A DNA stretch of 64,000 nt, taken from contig NZ_BAAAUV010000033.1 in assembly GCF_039534125.1 (NCBI RefSeq), positions 1-64,000 of the forward strand, given 5' to 3'. This DNA comes from Actinocorallia longicatena. Its GTDB lineage: Bacteria > Actinomycetota > Actinomycetes > Streptosporangiales > Streptosporangiaceae. The notes below the pieces were generated by a model. It made no database searches and was not told the origin of the DNA. It was given only the letters and a program-made list of their open reading frames with translations. The translations under genes and the position numbers were made by a program. Numbering within the stretch: the first letter of the stretch is position 1; each line of letters begins with the position of its first letter. Below, piece after piece: positions 41,977-51,149 of the stretch.

Positions 41977-43281
41977 TCAGCCGCCGTGACGGATCTTCCA
42001 CTCACGAAGGTGCTCCTCCGCGCTGCGGCGGGCGGCGGCGACGGCCCCCGCCGGAACCTCGTCGCGGGCCCATGATTCGAGGATCCGGAGCATCACCGTG
42101 ACGAAGGAGCGTCCCTGCTCGTTCAGGTCTCCGCCCTCGAGCAGGGTCGTGCAGACGAGTTCCGCGGCGTCGCGCCAGCGGGCGAACTCGGTGTGGGCCG
42201 TGTCGGCGGCGGTGCCCCGGTCGATGAGACGCTGCCGGCGCCAGAAGCCGCTGACGCCGAGGAAGGCGTAGCTGCCCTGGAGCAGGCCGTCGCTGGGCCG
42301 GGGATCATCCCGCCAGGGCGCGTAGAAGCGGCGCCCCCGGTCGGGACCGGTCAGCCGGACGATGTCGAGGATCGCGCACAGCTTGGTGTGCTGGATCTCG
42401 TGGACGAAGGTGAGGGCCGTGGCCCTTCCGTCAGGGGGGATCGACATCGCGACACAGCCGAAGGTCTCCCGCGAGCTGGCGCTCCTGATGCCGACCGATT
42501 CCGGCGGAACGAGGGGCGTCAGGGTGCCGGTCAGGGCCCTGACCTCGGTCGTCCTGCTCGGGTGGTGCGCGTTCAGCAGGGCCCAGCCGTCGTCGAGGCG
42601 GGTCGTCCAGCGGGCGATGTCCTTCTCGCTGAGGCGGTCCGCGAGGATCTCGCCCGGCATCCGGGACGGATGGAGGTCGTCGATGAGGAAGGTGATGTCC
42701 TCACCGGGTGCGCCGACGTGCGTCGTCCTCATGGGCAGCCAGCCCGACCCCTCCGCCGGAGCGGCGGTGATCCTGATCCGCTGGTCGCCGACCTCGACAT
42801 GGGCGGCCTCCCCGCCGACGGTCACCCGCGCCACCTGGTCGGGCACGGCCGTCGCGGTGCTGCCCAGGGTGGGCAGGACGACGCGGCCGTCGAAGGTGGG
42901 GACTTCGACGACGCAGGTCCAGCGCGCCCGGATCGCCGCGGCCGCCGCCAGGGCGGCGAGCTGGCCCGGTCTCGCTCCGGCATCCTGGGCGCGCAGGAGG
43001 CGGAGCTCGGTCATGGACCAGGCGGAGACGGCCGGATTCGCCATGACGTACCGGGCGGCGGCCGGGTGGAGGCGCTGGAGGGTGCGGAGCAGGTCGAGGG
43101 CGCGGGCGGCCGCCGGGGCCTCCGGGTGCTCCACCGTGCGGGCCAGCCGGTCGACCCCCCACAGCAGCAGGGCCTGTTTGCTGCGCTGTGCCGAAGCGAG
43201 TTCACGCAGGGTCGGCCCGTCGGATCCGCCGGAGGCCAGGAGCGCCAGCGCTTCGCCGGACAGATGGTGATGGGGTCTCAT
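41977..43281 (-). CDS. HExxH motif-containing peptide-modification protein
   Basis: The 434-residue protein carries HEIQH (His294, Glu295, His298) in the context TALTFVHEIQHTKL, the zinc-protease-like motif of the HEXXH family that accompanies FxsB-type maturases. The rest is alpha-helical and Ala/Leu-rich with no signal peptide. It may cleave the modified peptide or act as a zinc-dependent modification enzyme; the family has no confirmed activity. Its ATG overlaps the stop of the radical SAM gene (ATGA), so the two are co-translated. Confidence 0.85.
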   Translation of the reverse strand: MRPHHHLSGEALALLASGGSDGPTLRELASAQRSKQALLLWGVDRLARTVEHPEAPAAARALDLLRTLQRLHPAAARYVMANPAVSAWSMTELRLLRAQDAGARPGQLAALAAAAAIRARWTCVVEVPTFDGRVVLPTLGSTATAVPDQVARVTVGGEAAHVEVGDQRIRITAAPAEGSGWLPMRTTHVGAPGEDITFLIDDLHPSRMPGEILADRLSEKDIARWTTRLDDGWALLNAHHPSRTTEVRALTGTLTPLVPPESVGIRSASSRETFGCVAMSIPPDGRATALTFVHEIQHTKLCAILDIVRLTGPDRGRRFYAPWRDDPRPSDGLLQGSYAFLGVSGFWRRQRLIDRGTAADTAHTEFARWRDAAELVCTTLLEGGDLNEQGRSFVTVMLRILESWARDEVPAGAVAAARRSAEEHLREWKIRHGG

Positions 43282-44480
43282 CGCATCATCTCCACATCGC
43301 GTTCCATCGTCCGGCGGATGTGCCCGATCAGCGCGAAGAGGTCCGCGCAGTACACGCTCGGGTTACGGAAACCGGCTCCGGCGCGGTAGCGGTGGGCGTA
43401 GAGGCCTCCCCCGCACACGCTCACGACGGGGCAGGACAGGCACTCGTCCGCCAGGGCTGCGAGGCCGATCTGCCGGGCGGCGACGCCGGGAAGCTCCAGG
43501 GCGACGTCGAAAGGGTCGGACGCGACGTGGAGGCCCGTGAGGGGGGCTCCGTCGTAGGCGGCCTTGAGGAAGTCGGACTGCTCGATTCCGCCGTCGGTCT
43601 CGACGACCAGGACGCCGCAGGGCGACAGGCCGATGGTCTCGATCGTCGAGGCGCCGCCCAGCAGCAGGTGCATGATCTCGGCGAACAGCCTGATCGTGGT
43701 GCGCGGTGCGCGGTACCAGCGGTCGAAGACCGGGATCAGCCAGTCCGCGTAGGGGGTGGAGGCGTCGCCGGGGCGGCCCGGCGGCGGGTCGGTCCAGGTG
43801 CCGTGGGGCAGCAGGAAGTCGACCGCCGGCGGGCCGAACTCCAGGAGCGACTCGTAGGTGCCGATCGGGTCGTTCCTGAGATCGACGGTGCTGAGCAGGC
43901 CCGCGAAGAGGTGACGGTGGCCGTCCAGCATGCGGTGCAGGGACCGGGTGACCGCCCGGTGGCTGGGGCGGCCGTCGCGGAAGACCCGGTGGCGGTCGTT
44001 CGCGGACGCGTCGCCGTCGAGGCTGACCCCGACACGGACGCCCAGGGCGTCGAAGAGGTCCAGGTACTCCTCGTCGAGGCGCAGCCCGTTGGTCTGCACG
44101 GTGACGTCGACGCGGCAGCGGCAGGCGGCGCGCACGCCCTCGACGAGGTCGCGGATGAGCCCGGGCCCCGCGAGCAGCGGTTCGCCACCGTGCAGGACCA
44201 CCTCGACCGAGGTCAGGCCGTGGGTCTCGGCATGCTCGGCGATGCGGCGGGCCGTCCAGGCCGCGGTCTCGGGTGACATCCGGGCGGGCTTGTCCGCCCA
44301 GCTCTGGTCGGCGAGCGTGTACATGTAGCAGTAACGGCAGGCCAGGTCGCATCTGCTGTGGATTTTGACGACGAAAACACGGAACGCGATCGGATTCCAG
44401 CCGGAACGGCGCAGCTCTCCGACGTCCAGTCCGGTCGGCCATTCGTCGTTCGGCCCGGTCGTTGTGAGGTCCACCGCCAC
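43278..44480 (-). CDS. fxsB: FxsB-family radical SAM/SPASM peptide maturase
   Basis: The 400-residue protein has the radical SAM motif CX3CX2C as RCDLACRYCYMY (Cys44, Cys48, Cys51), the VVLHGGEPLLAG glycine-rich segment, and a SPASM C-terminus with Cys347, Cys350, Cys356 and Cys378. Family members crosslink an aromatic residue to the residue two positions later, making a three-residue cyclophane in a ribosomally made peptide. The likely substrate is the peptide at 39009-39218, though its FSA core is not the canonical one. The start is a GTG. Confidence 0.87.
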   Translation of the reverse strand: MAVDLTTTGPNDEWPTGLDVGELRRSGWNPIAFRVFVVKIHSRCDLACRYCYMYTLADQSWADKPARMSPETAAWTARRIAEHAETHGLTSVEVVLHGGEPLLAGPGLIRDLVEGVRAACRCRVDVTVQTNGLRLDEEYLDLFDALGVRVGVSLDGDASANDRHRVFRDGRPSHRAVTRSLHRMLDGHRHLFAGLLSTVDLRNDPIGTYESLLEFGPPAVDFLLPHGTWTDPPPGRPGDASTPYADWLIPVFDRWYRAPRTTIRLFAEIMHLLLGGASTIETIGLSPCGVLVVETDGGIEQSDFLKAAYDGAPLTGLHVASDPFDVALELPGVAARQIGLAALADECLSCPVVSVCGGGLYAHRYRAGAGFRNPSVYCADLFALIGHIRRTMERDVEMMR

Positions 44481-44655
44481 CCACTCGAAACCATTGGTCC
44501 GTGCGCGCCCCGCGATATCAGGCCTATTCCTTTACGCCGCAAACCTTCCCGAAACCTCATCCCTGAGCCGAATCACCGCTTTGCCGCCTTCGGTCGAGCC
44601 GCACTCGTGCGGACCGGATGGGTCAGATGACGCCTTTCAGGTGGCTTTCGCGTGG

Positions 44656-44683
44656 CCCCGGCCGCCGGTGGGGGCGGCCGGGG
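44656..44683 (-). terminator. Terminator of the secreted protease gene
   Basis: Eleven-base perfect arms CCCCGGCCGCC and GGCGGCCGGGG, ten bases after the protease stop on the minus strand. GC-only, with no T-run. Confidence 0.75.
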
Positions 44684-44692
44684 TGTTCTGGG

Positions 44693-45856
44693 TCAGGGGG
44701 TGGCGGCGGCCGCGTCGTAGGCCTGCTTCTCCTGGGATTCGAAGTAGGTGGCGACGAGGTCGGGGCCCTCCGACCAGGCGGCGATGCCGCCGGCGGGGCT
44801 CTCGTTCTTGCTGGAGACGCCGGTCTGGACGCCCGCGCCCGTCGCGGGGTCGTACTGCTGGAACCAGGGGCCGCCGCTGGCGCCGGCGCCGAGGGCCGCC
44901 GCCATCCGGGGGTCGAGGTAGGGCCAGTTGCCCTGGCGGCTGGTGCCCACCGCCTGGAGCATCACCTTGCCGTCGTTCTCCCTGCGGTCACCCGCGGGGA
45001 CGCCGTGGTCGGCCAGCGCGATCGTGGGGTCGGGCGGGTTCGGGACCACGCCGTTCCGGAAGGGGTGGTACCAGAAGCGCGTGTTGTCCTGGGGGTAGCC
45101 GATGGCCGTGGTCACCGCGGCGCGCGGCTGGTCGAACGCCACCTGCTGGCCCCCGGTGACGTCCTGGATCGGCAGGGGCCCGCCGGGCTTCACGACGGTC
45201 AGGGCGGACATGTCCTGCCCGAACGCGAAGTAGGGCGCGGTGTTCCACGTGTCGGTGACCCAGACCTTGGTGATGACCCACATGCCGTAGGGGGCGATCG
45301 CGGAGTCGACCTGCCCGTTGGGGTTGGCGGCGGCCTTCGCGTCGAGCGTCGAGCCGTCGAAGCCGGGGATGAAGACGCCGTTGAGGATGAACTCCTGGAG
45401 CGTCGCGGGCTGCCCGGAGCCGGAGTTGGGGTTGGGCACCTCGGTCTTGACGCAGTGCCCGGCCGAGAGCACGACGCTCTTGTTCGCGCTGTTCACCACG
45501 TTGCCCGAGCAGGTGGTGCGGAGCAGGTGGTCGGTGATCTCGGGGGCGTTGGTCGACTTGAGCGAGAAGATCTTGCCGACGGTCCTGCCGCTCAGCCCGG
45601 TCTTGGGCGTGGGCGAGCTGAGGGCGTCGTCGTGCCCCTGGGAGACGGCGGCCGGCTGGTGGCCGGCCGCGTTGGCGAACCTGAGGTTCTCCAGCGTCCA
45701 GAAGTCCGAGACCTCCTGCGGCGTGGCGGTGTGGCCGCCGACCTGCCAGGTGAGGGGGATGGCGACGGCGGCCGCGTGGGCCGGGGTGGAGAGTCCGAAC
45801 GTGCCGAGCGCCAGCCCGGTCGCCAGCGCGGCGAGGCGGAGGGGGATGGGTCTCAC
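44693..45856 (-). CDS. Secreted trypsin-like serine protease
   Basis: The 387-residue protein has a signal peptide (RLAALATGLALGTFGLSTPAHA) and a chymotrypsin-fold domain. His is in VVLSAGHC, a candidate Asp is in DSAIAPYG, and Ser is in GAGASGGPW. Its pattern resembles actinobacterial V8/trypsin-like extracellular peptidases. The GTG at 45856 is chosen because GGGAG lies seven bases upstream and the sequence there begins the signal peptide. It lies between the fxsB cassette and a GNAT gene; no functional link is evident. Confidence 0.86.
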   Translation of the reverse strand: MRPIPLRLAALATGLALGTFGLSTPAHAAAVAIPLTWQVGGHTATPQEVSDFWTLENLRFANAAGHQPAAVSQGHDDALSSPTPKTGLSGRTVGKIFSLKSTNAPEITDHLLRTTCSGNVVNSANKSVVLSAGHCVKTEVPNPNSGSGQPATLQEFILNGVFIPGFDGSTLDAKAAANPNGQVDSAIAPYGMWVITKVWVTDTWNTAPYFAFGQDMSALTVVKPGGPLPIQDVTGGQQVAFDQPRAAVTTAIGYPQDNTRFWYHPFRNGVVPNPPDPTIALADHGVPAGDRRENDGKVMLQAVGTSRQGNWPYLDPRMAAALGAGASGGPWFQQYDPATGAGVQTGVSSKNESPAGGIAAWSEGPDLVATYFESQEKQAYDAAAATP

Positions 45857-46035
45857 GAGTGCTCCCTGGTCGAAGAGGAGGGGACCTTCGCGAGGGACGC
45901 TATGCAGCCGGGCTGGATCCGGCGTCGGCGGGAACGACGATAAGACGGAGAATCCTTGTACGAAATTCCAAGGTGACACGGAGGCCCGCGTGCTGTCAGT
46001 CAGGGTACGCCGAAGCGCGAAACGGGAGGCAGGAC

Positions 46036-46671
46036 GTGGGATTCAGGCTTGAAGGACCGGTGCTCGAAGGGGAGCTCGTGCGGCTGGAGCCGCTGGAGCG
46101 CGGTCACGCGGCGGGGCTCGCGGCGGCCGCCGAGGAGGAGCGGGGCTCCTACGGGTTCACGTGGGTGCCGAGGGCCGGGGAGATCGAGGGCTACATCGAC
46201 GCGCAGTTCGCCCGGGCCGAGGCCGGGATCCTGGCCCCTTATGTCCAGGTGGAACGTTCCTCGGGCCGGGTGGCAGGGGCGACCGCGTTCTGGGAGCCGC
46301 GCCTGTGGCCCGGCCGCGACGCCCTGTGCGCGGTCGAGGTCGGCTTCACCTGGCTGGCGGCCTCCGCACAGGGGACGGGCCTCAACACCGAGGCCAAGTA
46401 CCTGCTGTTCCGGCATGCCTTCGAGGAGTTCGGCGTGGCCCGGGTCGACCTCAAGACCGACGCCCGCAACGCCCGTTCGAGGGCGGCCATCGAGAGCGTC
46501 GGCGCCACCTTCGAGGGCGTCTTGCGCAACTGGTCCCGCTCCTGGGCCCCCGGCGAGGACGGCCGCCTCCGCGACTCCGCCATCTTCTCGATCACCGACA
46601 CCGAATGGCCCCACGTCCGGACCCTCCTGGAGAAGAAACTCGGTTCCCGATCCAAAAGATCGACTTCCTGA
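46036..46671 (+). CDS. GNAT-family N-acetyltransferase (RimJ/RimL type)
   Basis: The 211-residue protein has LEGELVRLEPLERGHAAGLA, the VEVGFTWLAASAQGTGLNTE acetyl-CoA segment and LKTDARNARSRAAIESVGA. This is the RimJ/RimL style that acetylates protein N-termini or small amines. GGGAGG lies seven bases before the GTG. Divergent from the secreted protease. Confidence 0.87.
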   Translation: MGFRLEGPVLEGELVRLEPLERGHAAGLAAAAEEERGSYGFTWVPRAGEIEGYIDAQFARAEAGILAPYVQVERSSGRVAGATAFWEPRLWPGRDALCAVEVGFTWLAASAQGTGLNTEAKYLLFRHAFEEFGVARVDLKTDARNARSRAAIESVGATFEGVLRNWSRSWAPGEDGRLRDSAIFSITDTEWPHVRTLLEKKLGSRSKRSTS

Positions 46672-46761
46672 AGATTCAGGCCTCCGACGATTCCCCGAAC
46701 TGAAAACACCTGGAGTGGAATTCACCCGTGGATTCACGACACTGAGTGACACCCTGTCACC

Positions 46762-47613
46762 ATGGCGTCCCGCAACCCTCCTCTCGGCCGCAATCTGCTC
46801 ATCGGCGCGGAGCTCCTCAAGCTGCGCGAGGAACAGAACATGACGATCAATGCGGTCGCTCGCAAACACCACCACTCCCCCACATGGCTCAGCACTGTGG
46901 AGAACGGCTTCACGACCGTTCGCGCCGACGACCTCGACGATCTCCTCACCCTCTACGACTGCGGTGACGCCCGAAGAGAGGCGCTCCTCTATCTGGCGCG
47001 CAGTGGCCGCCGCCGTGGCTGGTGGAACGACTTCGCCGACGAGATACCACCCGTCCAACGCGACCACGCCTCACTCGAGGCGGACGCGATGGCGATTTTC
47101 GAGTTCCACATGCAGTTGGTCCCCGGGCTGCTCCAGACCCGGGACTACACGCGCGAGATCTTCGAGGCATCGAGGCTGGTGGAGCCGGAGCGGTTCTCGG
47201 CCCTCTGCCGTTTCCGTGAAGAACGGAAGCGGCTGCTGCTCGACGGCACTCCGCCGCACTATCAGGCCATCATCTCCGAATCGGTCCTGGGGCTGGTGGT
47301 GGCCAGTCCCGCCGTCCTTCGCGCCCAGCTGACGCATCTCCTGGAGATGACCGAGCTCTCCCACGTCGACGTCCGGATCATTCCACGGAGCCATGGCTAT
47401 CACTCGGGCACCGACGGCAACTTCGCCATCCTCGATTTCAAACCGGCAGGCCTGCTCCGCCATGTCAACAGGGGCGCCCTGGTCGCCATCCCGCCGATCG
47501 TCTCGGCTCCCGGCACTCACAAATACGGCCAGAACGCCGCAGCACTCGCCGAGTTCGCGCTCCCATCGACCGAGTCCCGGGAATTCCTGGGCCGGGTAAT
47601 ATCCGGAACATGA
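46762..47613 (+). CDS. DUF5753 helix-turn-helix protein (Scr1-like)
   Basis: The 283-residue protein has an XRE helix-turn-helix (LLKLREEQNMTINAVARKHH) and the DUF5753 domain: VPGLLQTRDYTREIFEAS, HVDVRIIPRSHGYHSGTDGN and FAILDFKPAG. Such proteins pair with a small DUF397 protein and are abundant in sporulating actinomycetes as developmental regulators, with a toxin-antitoxin-like look. The stop overlaps the DUF397 start. Confidence 0.9.
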   Translation: MASRNPPLGRNLLIGAELLKLREEQNMTINAVARKHHHSPTWLSTVENGFTTVRADDLDDLLTLYDCGDARREALLYLARSGRRRGWWNDFADEIPPVQRDHASLEADAMAIFEFHMQLVPGLLQTRDYTREIFEASRLVEPERFSALCRFREERKRLLLDGTPPHYQAIISESVLGLVVASPAVLRAQLTHLLEMTELSHVDVRIIPRSHGYHSGTDGNFAILDFKPAGLLRHVNRGALVAIPPIVSAPGTHKYGQNAAALAEFALPSTESREFLGRVISGT

Positions 47614-47798
47614 CGGAGCCCGCCTTCTCTTGGCGTAAGAGCAGCTATACCGGCAGCGGCGAAGAGGATCAGTGCGTCGAGGTGACAGAGGTACGCGGCC
47701 ATGTGGCCGCACGCGACTCCAAGCACCCCGAGCGTGACGGCCTCACGCTCGGACCCCGCGCCTGGAACGGGCTCCTTCACGGTCTCAAGCGGCGCTGA
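47610..47798 (+). CDS. DUF397 protein
   Basis: The 62-residue peptide has the DUF397 signature WRKSSYTGSGEEDQCVEV and AARDSKHPERDGLTLGPRAW. It starts inside the stop of the preceding gene (ATGA). These proteins are thought to antagonise or modulate the paired helix-turn-helix regulator. Confidence 0.9.
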   Translation: MTEPAFSWRKSSYTGSGEEDQCVEVTEVRGHVAARDSKHPERDGLTLGPRAWNGLLHGLKRR

Positions 47799-47820
47799 CG
47801 TCCCGGGACGCCCGGCTCGG

Positions 47821-48261
47821 TCAGGAGAGCTGCTCGGCGAGGCCGATGACGAGGTTCTCGGGGCCGCGGACATAGCAGAGCAGGAAGAGGTCCTCGTAGC
47901 GGACGATCTCGCCGACCGGTTCGGCGCCGTGGGGGCGCAGGCGGGCGATCGTGTCGTCGAGGTCGTCGACGGCGAACATGATGCGGCGCAGGCCCAGGGT
48001 GTTGGCGGGAGGGTTCGCCGGATCGGGGGTGAGGGGGGACGGCTGGTGGAACTTCGCCAGCTCGACCTTGCCGTGGCCGTCGGGGGTGCGGAGCATCGCG
48101 TAGTCCTGGCGGACGTTCTCCAGGCCGATGACGCGTTCGGCCCAGGTTCCCTCCAGGGGGCCCTTGGCCTCCAGCTCCATGCCGAGTTCGACGAAGAACG
48201 CGATGACCGCGTCCAGGTCCTCGACCACGATGAGGACGTTGTCCATGCGCTGGATCGCCAT
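47821..48261 (-). CDS. VOC-family (glyoxalase/dioxygenase-like) protein
   Basis: The 146-residue protein has two VOC half-repeats: MDNVLIVVEDLDAVIAFF-VELGMELE and GLRRIMFAVDDLDDTIARL-RPHGAEPVGEIVRYEDLFLLCYVRGPENLVIGLAEQL. This layout binds a metal in glyoxalases and dioxygenases; the exact reaction is unknown. GAAGGG lies seven bases before the ATG. It converges with the DUF397 gene. Confidence 0.85.
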   Translation of the reverse strand: MAIQRMDNVLIVVEDLDAVIAFFVELGMELEAKGPLEGTWAERVIGLENVRQDYAMLRTPDGHGKVELAKFHQPSPLTPDPANPPANTLGLRRIMFAVDDLDDTIARLRPHGAEPVGEIVRYEDLFLLCYVRGPENLVIGLAEQLS

Positions 48262-48338
48262 GTCGTTTCCCTTCGGTGTGGACGGCGTCTGCGGCCGTGC
48301 CCGCACCTGGGACGGAGCGGGCACGGCGTTCTCGACAC

Positions 48339-49055
48339 TCAGGCGAGATGACGGGCGAAGAACCTGAGGGCGCCGTCCGTCTCGAAGGGCGGGACGTCCT
48401 CGTGCTTCCCTGGATTGGCGTGGAGGGTCTTCTCCGCCGACGCCAGGGCGTCGAACAGGGTCAGGGCGTCCTCGCGGGGGACCCTCTCGTCGTCCCACTG
48501 CATGAGGAACCGGAGCGGGACCGTCACCCCGGCGGCGGCGCCCGGCGGGACCATCGCGGTGCCGCTGAGGCCCACGACGGCGGACCGGACGCGCGGCTCC
48601 GCGGCGAGCAGGGGCAGGCCGAGGGCGCAGCCCAGGGACAGGCCCCAGTACCCCGCGGGGCCGAGGCCGGCGAGGGCGTCCAGGACCGAACGCCACTCCG
48701 GGACGGACTGCGCCGCCAGCAGGGTGTGCAGTTCGGCCAGGACCGGCGCCGGATCGCCGCCGCCGGTCATGCGGGAGCGCATCTCGGTGATGAGGCGGTC
48801 GTGCTCCGGGCTCTTCGGGCGTCCGCCGTGGGCGGGGGCGTCGATGGCCACGGCCGCGAAGCCGTGCTCGGCCACCAGCCGCAGGGCACGCCCCGTGACT
48901 CCCGGCGCCTGCTTGTGCTGCCCGCCGCCGTGCCCGATGAGGACCAGGGCAAGGGGATCGGCGGCCTCCGGCGTCCACAGGACCCCGGGGATCTCGCCGA
49001 GAAGGAACGGCTGTTCGGTGACGCCGCCGGACGACGTCTGGGAAAGGAAGCGCAT
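48339..49055 (-). CDS. Alpha/beta hydrolase (dienelactone hydrolase-like)
   Basis: The 238-residue protein has the nucleophile elbow GYWGLSLGCALGLPLL, the strand ALVLIGHGGG, the acid region MQWDDERVP and a C-terminal His near NPGKHEDVPP. There is no signal peptide. Substrate unknown; a serine hydrolase of the DLH or BD-FAE type is likely. Confidence 0.82.
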   Translation of the reverse strand: MRFLSQTSSGGVTEQPFLLGEIPGVLWTPEAADPLALVLIGHGGGQHKQAPGVTGRALRLVAEHGFAAVAIDAPAHGGRPKSPEHDRLITEMRSRMTGGGDPAPVLAELHTLLAAQSVPEWRSVLDALAGLGPAGYWGLSLGCALGLPLLAAEPRVRSAVVGLSGTAMVPPGAAAGVTVPLRFLMQWDDERVPREDALTLFDALASAEKTLHANPGKHEDVPPFETDGALRFFARHLA

Positions 49056-49206
49056 GCGCGTTTCAAGCCTTTCGGGTGCCTTCGTACGGGCGCTCCCTAG
49101 GCGATGAGCGAGAGGGAGCCCCGATCTGTCACAGCGTTGATCGGTCTCACCTCCTCGAGCTCGGCGCGGCGCCGATGCCGCTTCGCGAAACTACCACGGA
49201 TGCTCG

Positions 49207-49968
49207 TCACAGGCGCGGCTCCGTCGTCGCCACGGTGACCTCCAGCAGCGAGGCCGTGCGCAGATGGGCCTCATGGGCGGCCTTCCCGCCCCGGACCCCG
49301 AACAGGCGCTTCGACCACACGAGGTACACGATCAGCAGGATGTTGATCACCAGGGCGCCCAGCCGCAGCGGCGTGATCCGCTCGGCGAGCTCGTACAGCT
49401 CCAGCGGCAGCCCGAAGCAGGTCGCGACGACCGCGAAGTACTCGCCCCAGCGGGCCAGCAGCCACAGGCCGACCGCCTCCACCAGCGCGACCAGGCCGTA
49501 GGCGACGAGCGCCAGCGACACCCACCGCAGGGCCTCGTCGTCGAGCGCGACGAGCGTGCGCAGTGACTCGGTGACCTTGGAATGGTCCAGGTCCCAGCCG
49601 ACCTGCCCCGCCACCGGGCGCAGGATCGGCAGCTCCTTCTGGAGCACCGACTGGATCGACTCGCGATGCTGGGAGAAGCGCCACAGCCCGTACGCCGCCA
49701 CCCAGACGATCACCACCCGGACCGCCCGCTCGATCGCCAGGGACCGCATGATGAACGCGTCGCGCAGCTCCCGGCCCCGCTTGACCAGCGGCGCCCGGTC
49801 GGCGGGCCCGTCACCGTGCGGCTCTCCGTGGACGTAGTCGCCGCACCGCAGGCACCGCCACGCCTCCCCCACCGGGGTCGGGGCGTGCAGCAGATCCCGC
49901 AGCTCCGCCTCGTCGGGCGCGTAGGTGACATGGCCCTGGCGGGCGCACACCAGCAGACTCCAGTCCAC
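49207..49968 (-). CDS. DUF2127 membrane protein with zinc-ribbon-like N-terminus
   Basis: The 253-residue protein starts with CARQGH and a CLRCGDYVHGE zinc-ribbon-like pair, then four membrane helices (VVIVWVAAYGLWRF, LALVAYGLVALVEAVGLWLL, YFAVVATCFGLPLELYELAE, LGALVINILLIVYLVWS). DUF2127 has no established function. It starts at a GTG. Confidence 0.72.
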   Translation of the reverse strand: MDWSLLVCARQGHVTYAPDEAELRDLLHAPTPVGEAWRCLRCGDYVHGEPHGDGPADRAPLVKRGRELRDAFIMRSLAIERAVRVVIVWVAAYGLWRFSQHRESIQSVLQKELPILRPVAGQVGWDLDHSKVTESLRTLVALDDEALRWVSLALVAYGLVALVEAVGLWLLARWGEYFAVVATCFGLPLELYELAERITPLRLGALVINILLIVYLVWSKRLFGVRGGKAAHEAHLRTASLLEVTVATTEPRL

Positions 49969-50067
49969 CCGCCAGAGCCTAGGTCACCGCATTCCGGACG
50001 TCCCCCGAAGTCGCGCCCCGCGAAGGGGCCGATGGCGGACACGGCGAACGGGATTCGGCGACCGGGG

Positions 50068-50811
50068 TCAGCGGGAAGGGGCCGGGGCGAGGCCCTTGGC
50101 CAGGATGAGACCGAAGGCGCTGAGGGTGTAGCCGTCGTCGATCTCGCCGTTCGCGATCATCGCGACGAACGCGTCCCACGCGAACGCCCGCACGCTCGTG
50201 ATGCCCTCGGCCCTGGCCTCGTCGCTGAGGGTCCCGTCGAAGGTCTCGGCGTCGATGCGCACGAGGCACAGCCCGTCGGTGCCCCCGCCGGCCCCGCTGT
50301 CGGGGTTGGTGCCGCCCAGCGCGATGACCTCGGTGACCGGGCAGCCCAGCTCCTCCTCGGTCTCGCGGCGGGCCGTCTCGGTGACGTCGGCCCCCGGGCT
50401 GCCGAAGCCGCGCGGGATCTCCCAGTGCTCGGCGCGGGTCGCGTGCCGGAAGTGCTTGACCAGGACGACCCGGCCGTCGCTGAGCAGCGGGAAGCCGGCC
50501 GCGCCCGACGCCTCGTGGGACCCGAGGGCCCGGATGTAGGAGCCCACCCGGCCGTCGGCGAAACGGACGGCGTCCTTCACGACGACGACGAACGCGTCCC
50601 GGTAGACGACACCGATCTCGGCCGAGTCTTCCGGAAGGTCGAGCAGCTTCGCGAGTTCGATTCCGTTGGATTCAGCCTCTTCCTGCCCCTCTTTGTCGAA
50701 GAGGATTTCAATGGGAGCGCCAGGCGGATTGACGAACAATTTCGGACGTTCGGCAATCAATCTCTCATATGCCTCCAGGCGGAGCGCTCTTCGTCCTGTC
50801 GCCTCATCCAA
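50068..50811 (-). CDS. Nudix hydrolase
   Basis: The 247-residue protein has the Nudix box G(X5)E(X7)REXXEEXG as GFGSPGADVTETARRETEEELG, preceded by PRGFG and followed by a C-terminal extension. Nudix enzymes cut nucleoside diphosphate linkages; the substrate cannot be read from the sequence. The TTG start is decided by AGGGGAG seven bases upstream. Confidence 0.87.
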   Translation of the reverse strand: MDEATGRRALRLEAYERLIAERPKLFVNPPGAPIEILFDKEGQEEAESNGIELAKLLDLPEDSAEIGVVYRDAFVVVVKDAVRFADGRVGSYIRALGSHEASGAAGFPLLSDGRVVLVKHFRHATRAEHWEIPRGFGSPGADVTETARRETEEELGCPVTEVIALGGTNPDSGAGGGTDGLCLVRIDAETFDGTLSDEARAEGITSVRAFAWDAFVAMIANGEIDDGYTLSAFGLILAKGLAPAPSR

Positions 50812-50912
50812 GGAAATCTCCCCTTCGCTATGCTCTGACCCGTCGGTTGTACCAAGCAGGATTCTCGCGCACGCAAATGCCCGGCCATGCGATCCGTATC
50901 GGGGACTGTTCC

Positions 50913-51140
50913 GTGACCCTGTTCCTCGGCTGTCTGGTCTTCGGCGCCGTCCTCGGCTGGGGCGCGGCGTCCGGACCGCGGCGCTGGAGCCGTCCGGCCC
51001 CGCCGCTGCTGGGCGTGCTGCTCGCGGGCGCCGTCGCCGGGCCCGGGGCGGCCGCCGTCGCGGTGGCGGGCGCCGTCCTCGGCTGGGCCGGGCAGCGGAT
51101 CCTCCTGACCAACGTCCTTCCGGGACGCTTCGACAGATAG
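50913..51140 (+). CDS. Small membrane protein (75 aa)
   Basis: Two or three membrane helices (LFLGCLVFGAVLGWGAASG, LLGVLLAGAVAGPGAAAVAV, GAVLGWAGQRILLTNVLP). The GTG has GGGGA eight bases upstream, which is better support than a more distant ATG. Family unknown. A second membrane gene follows after 9 bp. Confidence 0.55.
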   Translation: MTLFLGCLVFGAVLGWGAASGPRRWSRPAPPLLGVLLAGAVAGPGAAAVAVAGAVLGWAGQRILLTNVLPGRFDR

Positions 51141-51149
51141 GGACACAGA

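Noticed and set aside
46161..46703. A plus-strand frame within the GNAT gene region, rich in Arg/Gly
   Set aside because: Alternative frame of the real acetyltransferase gene, no motif.
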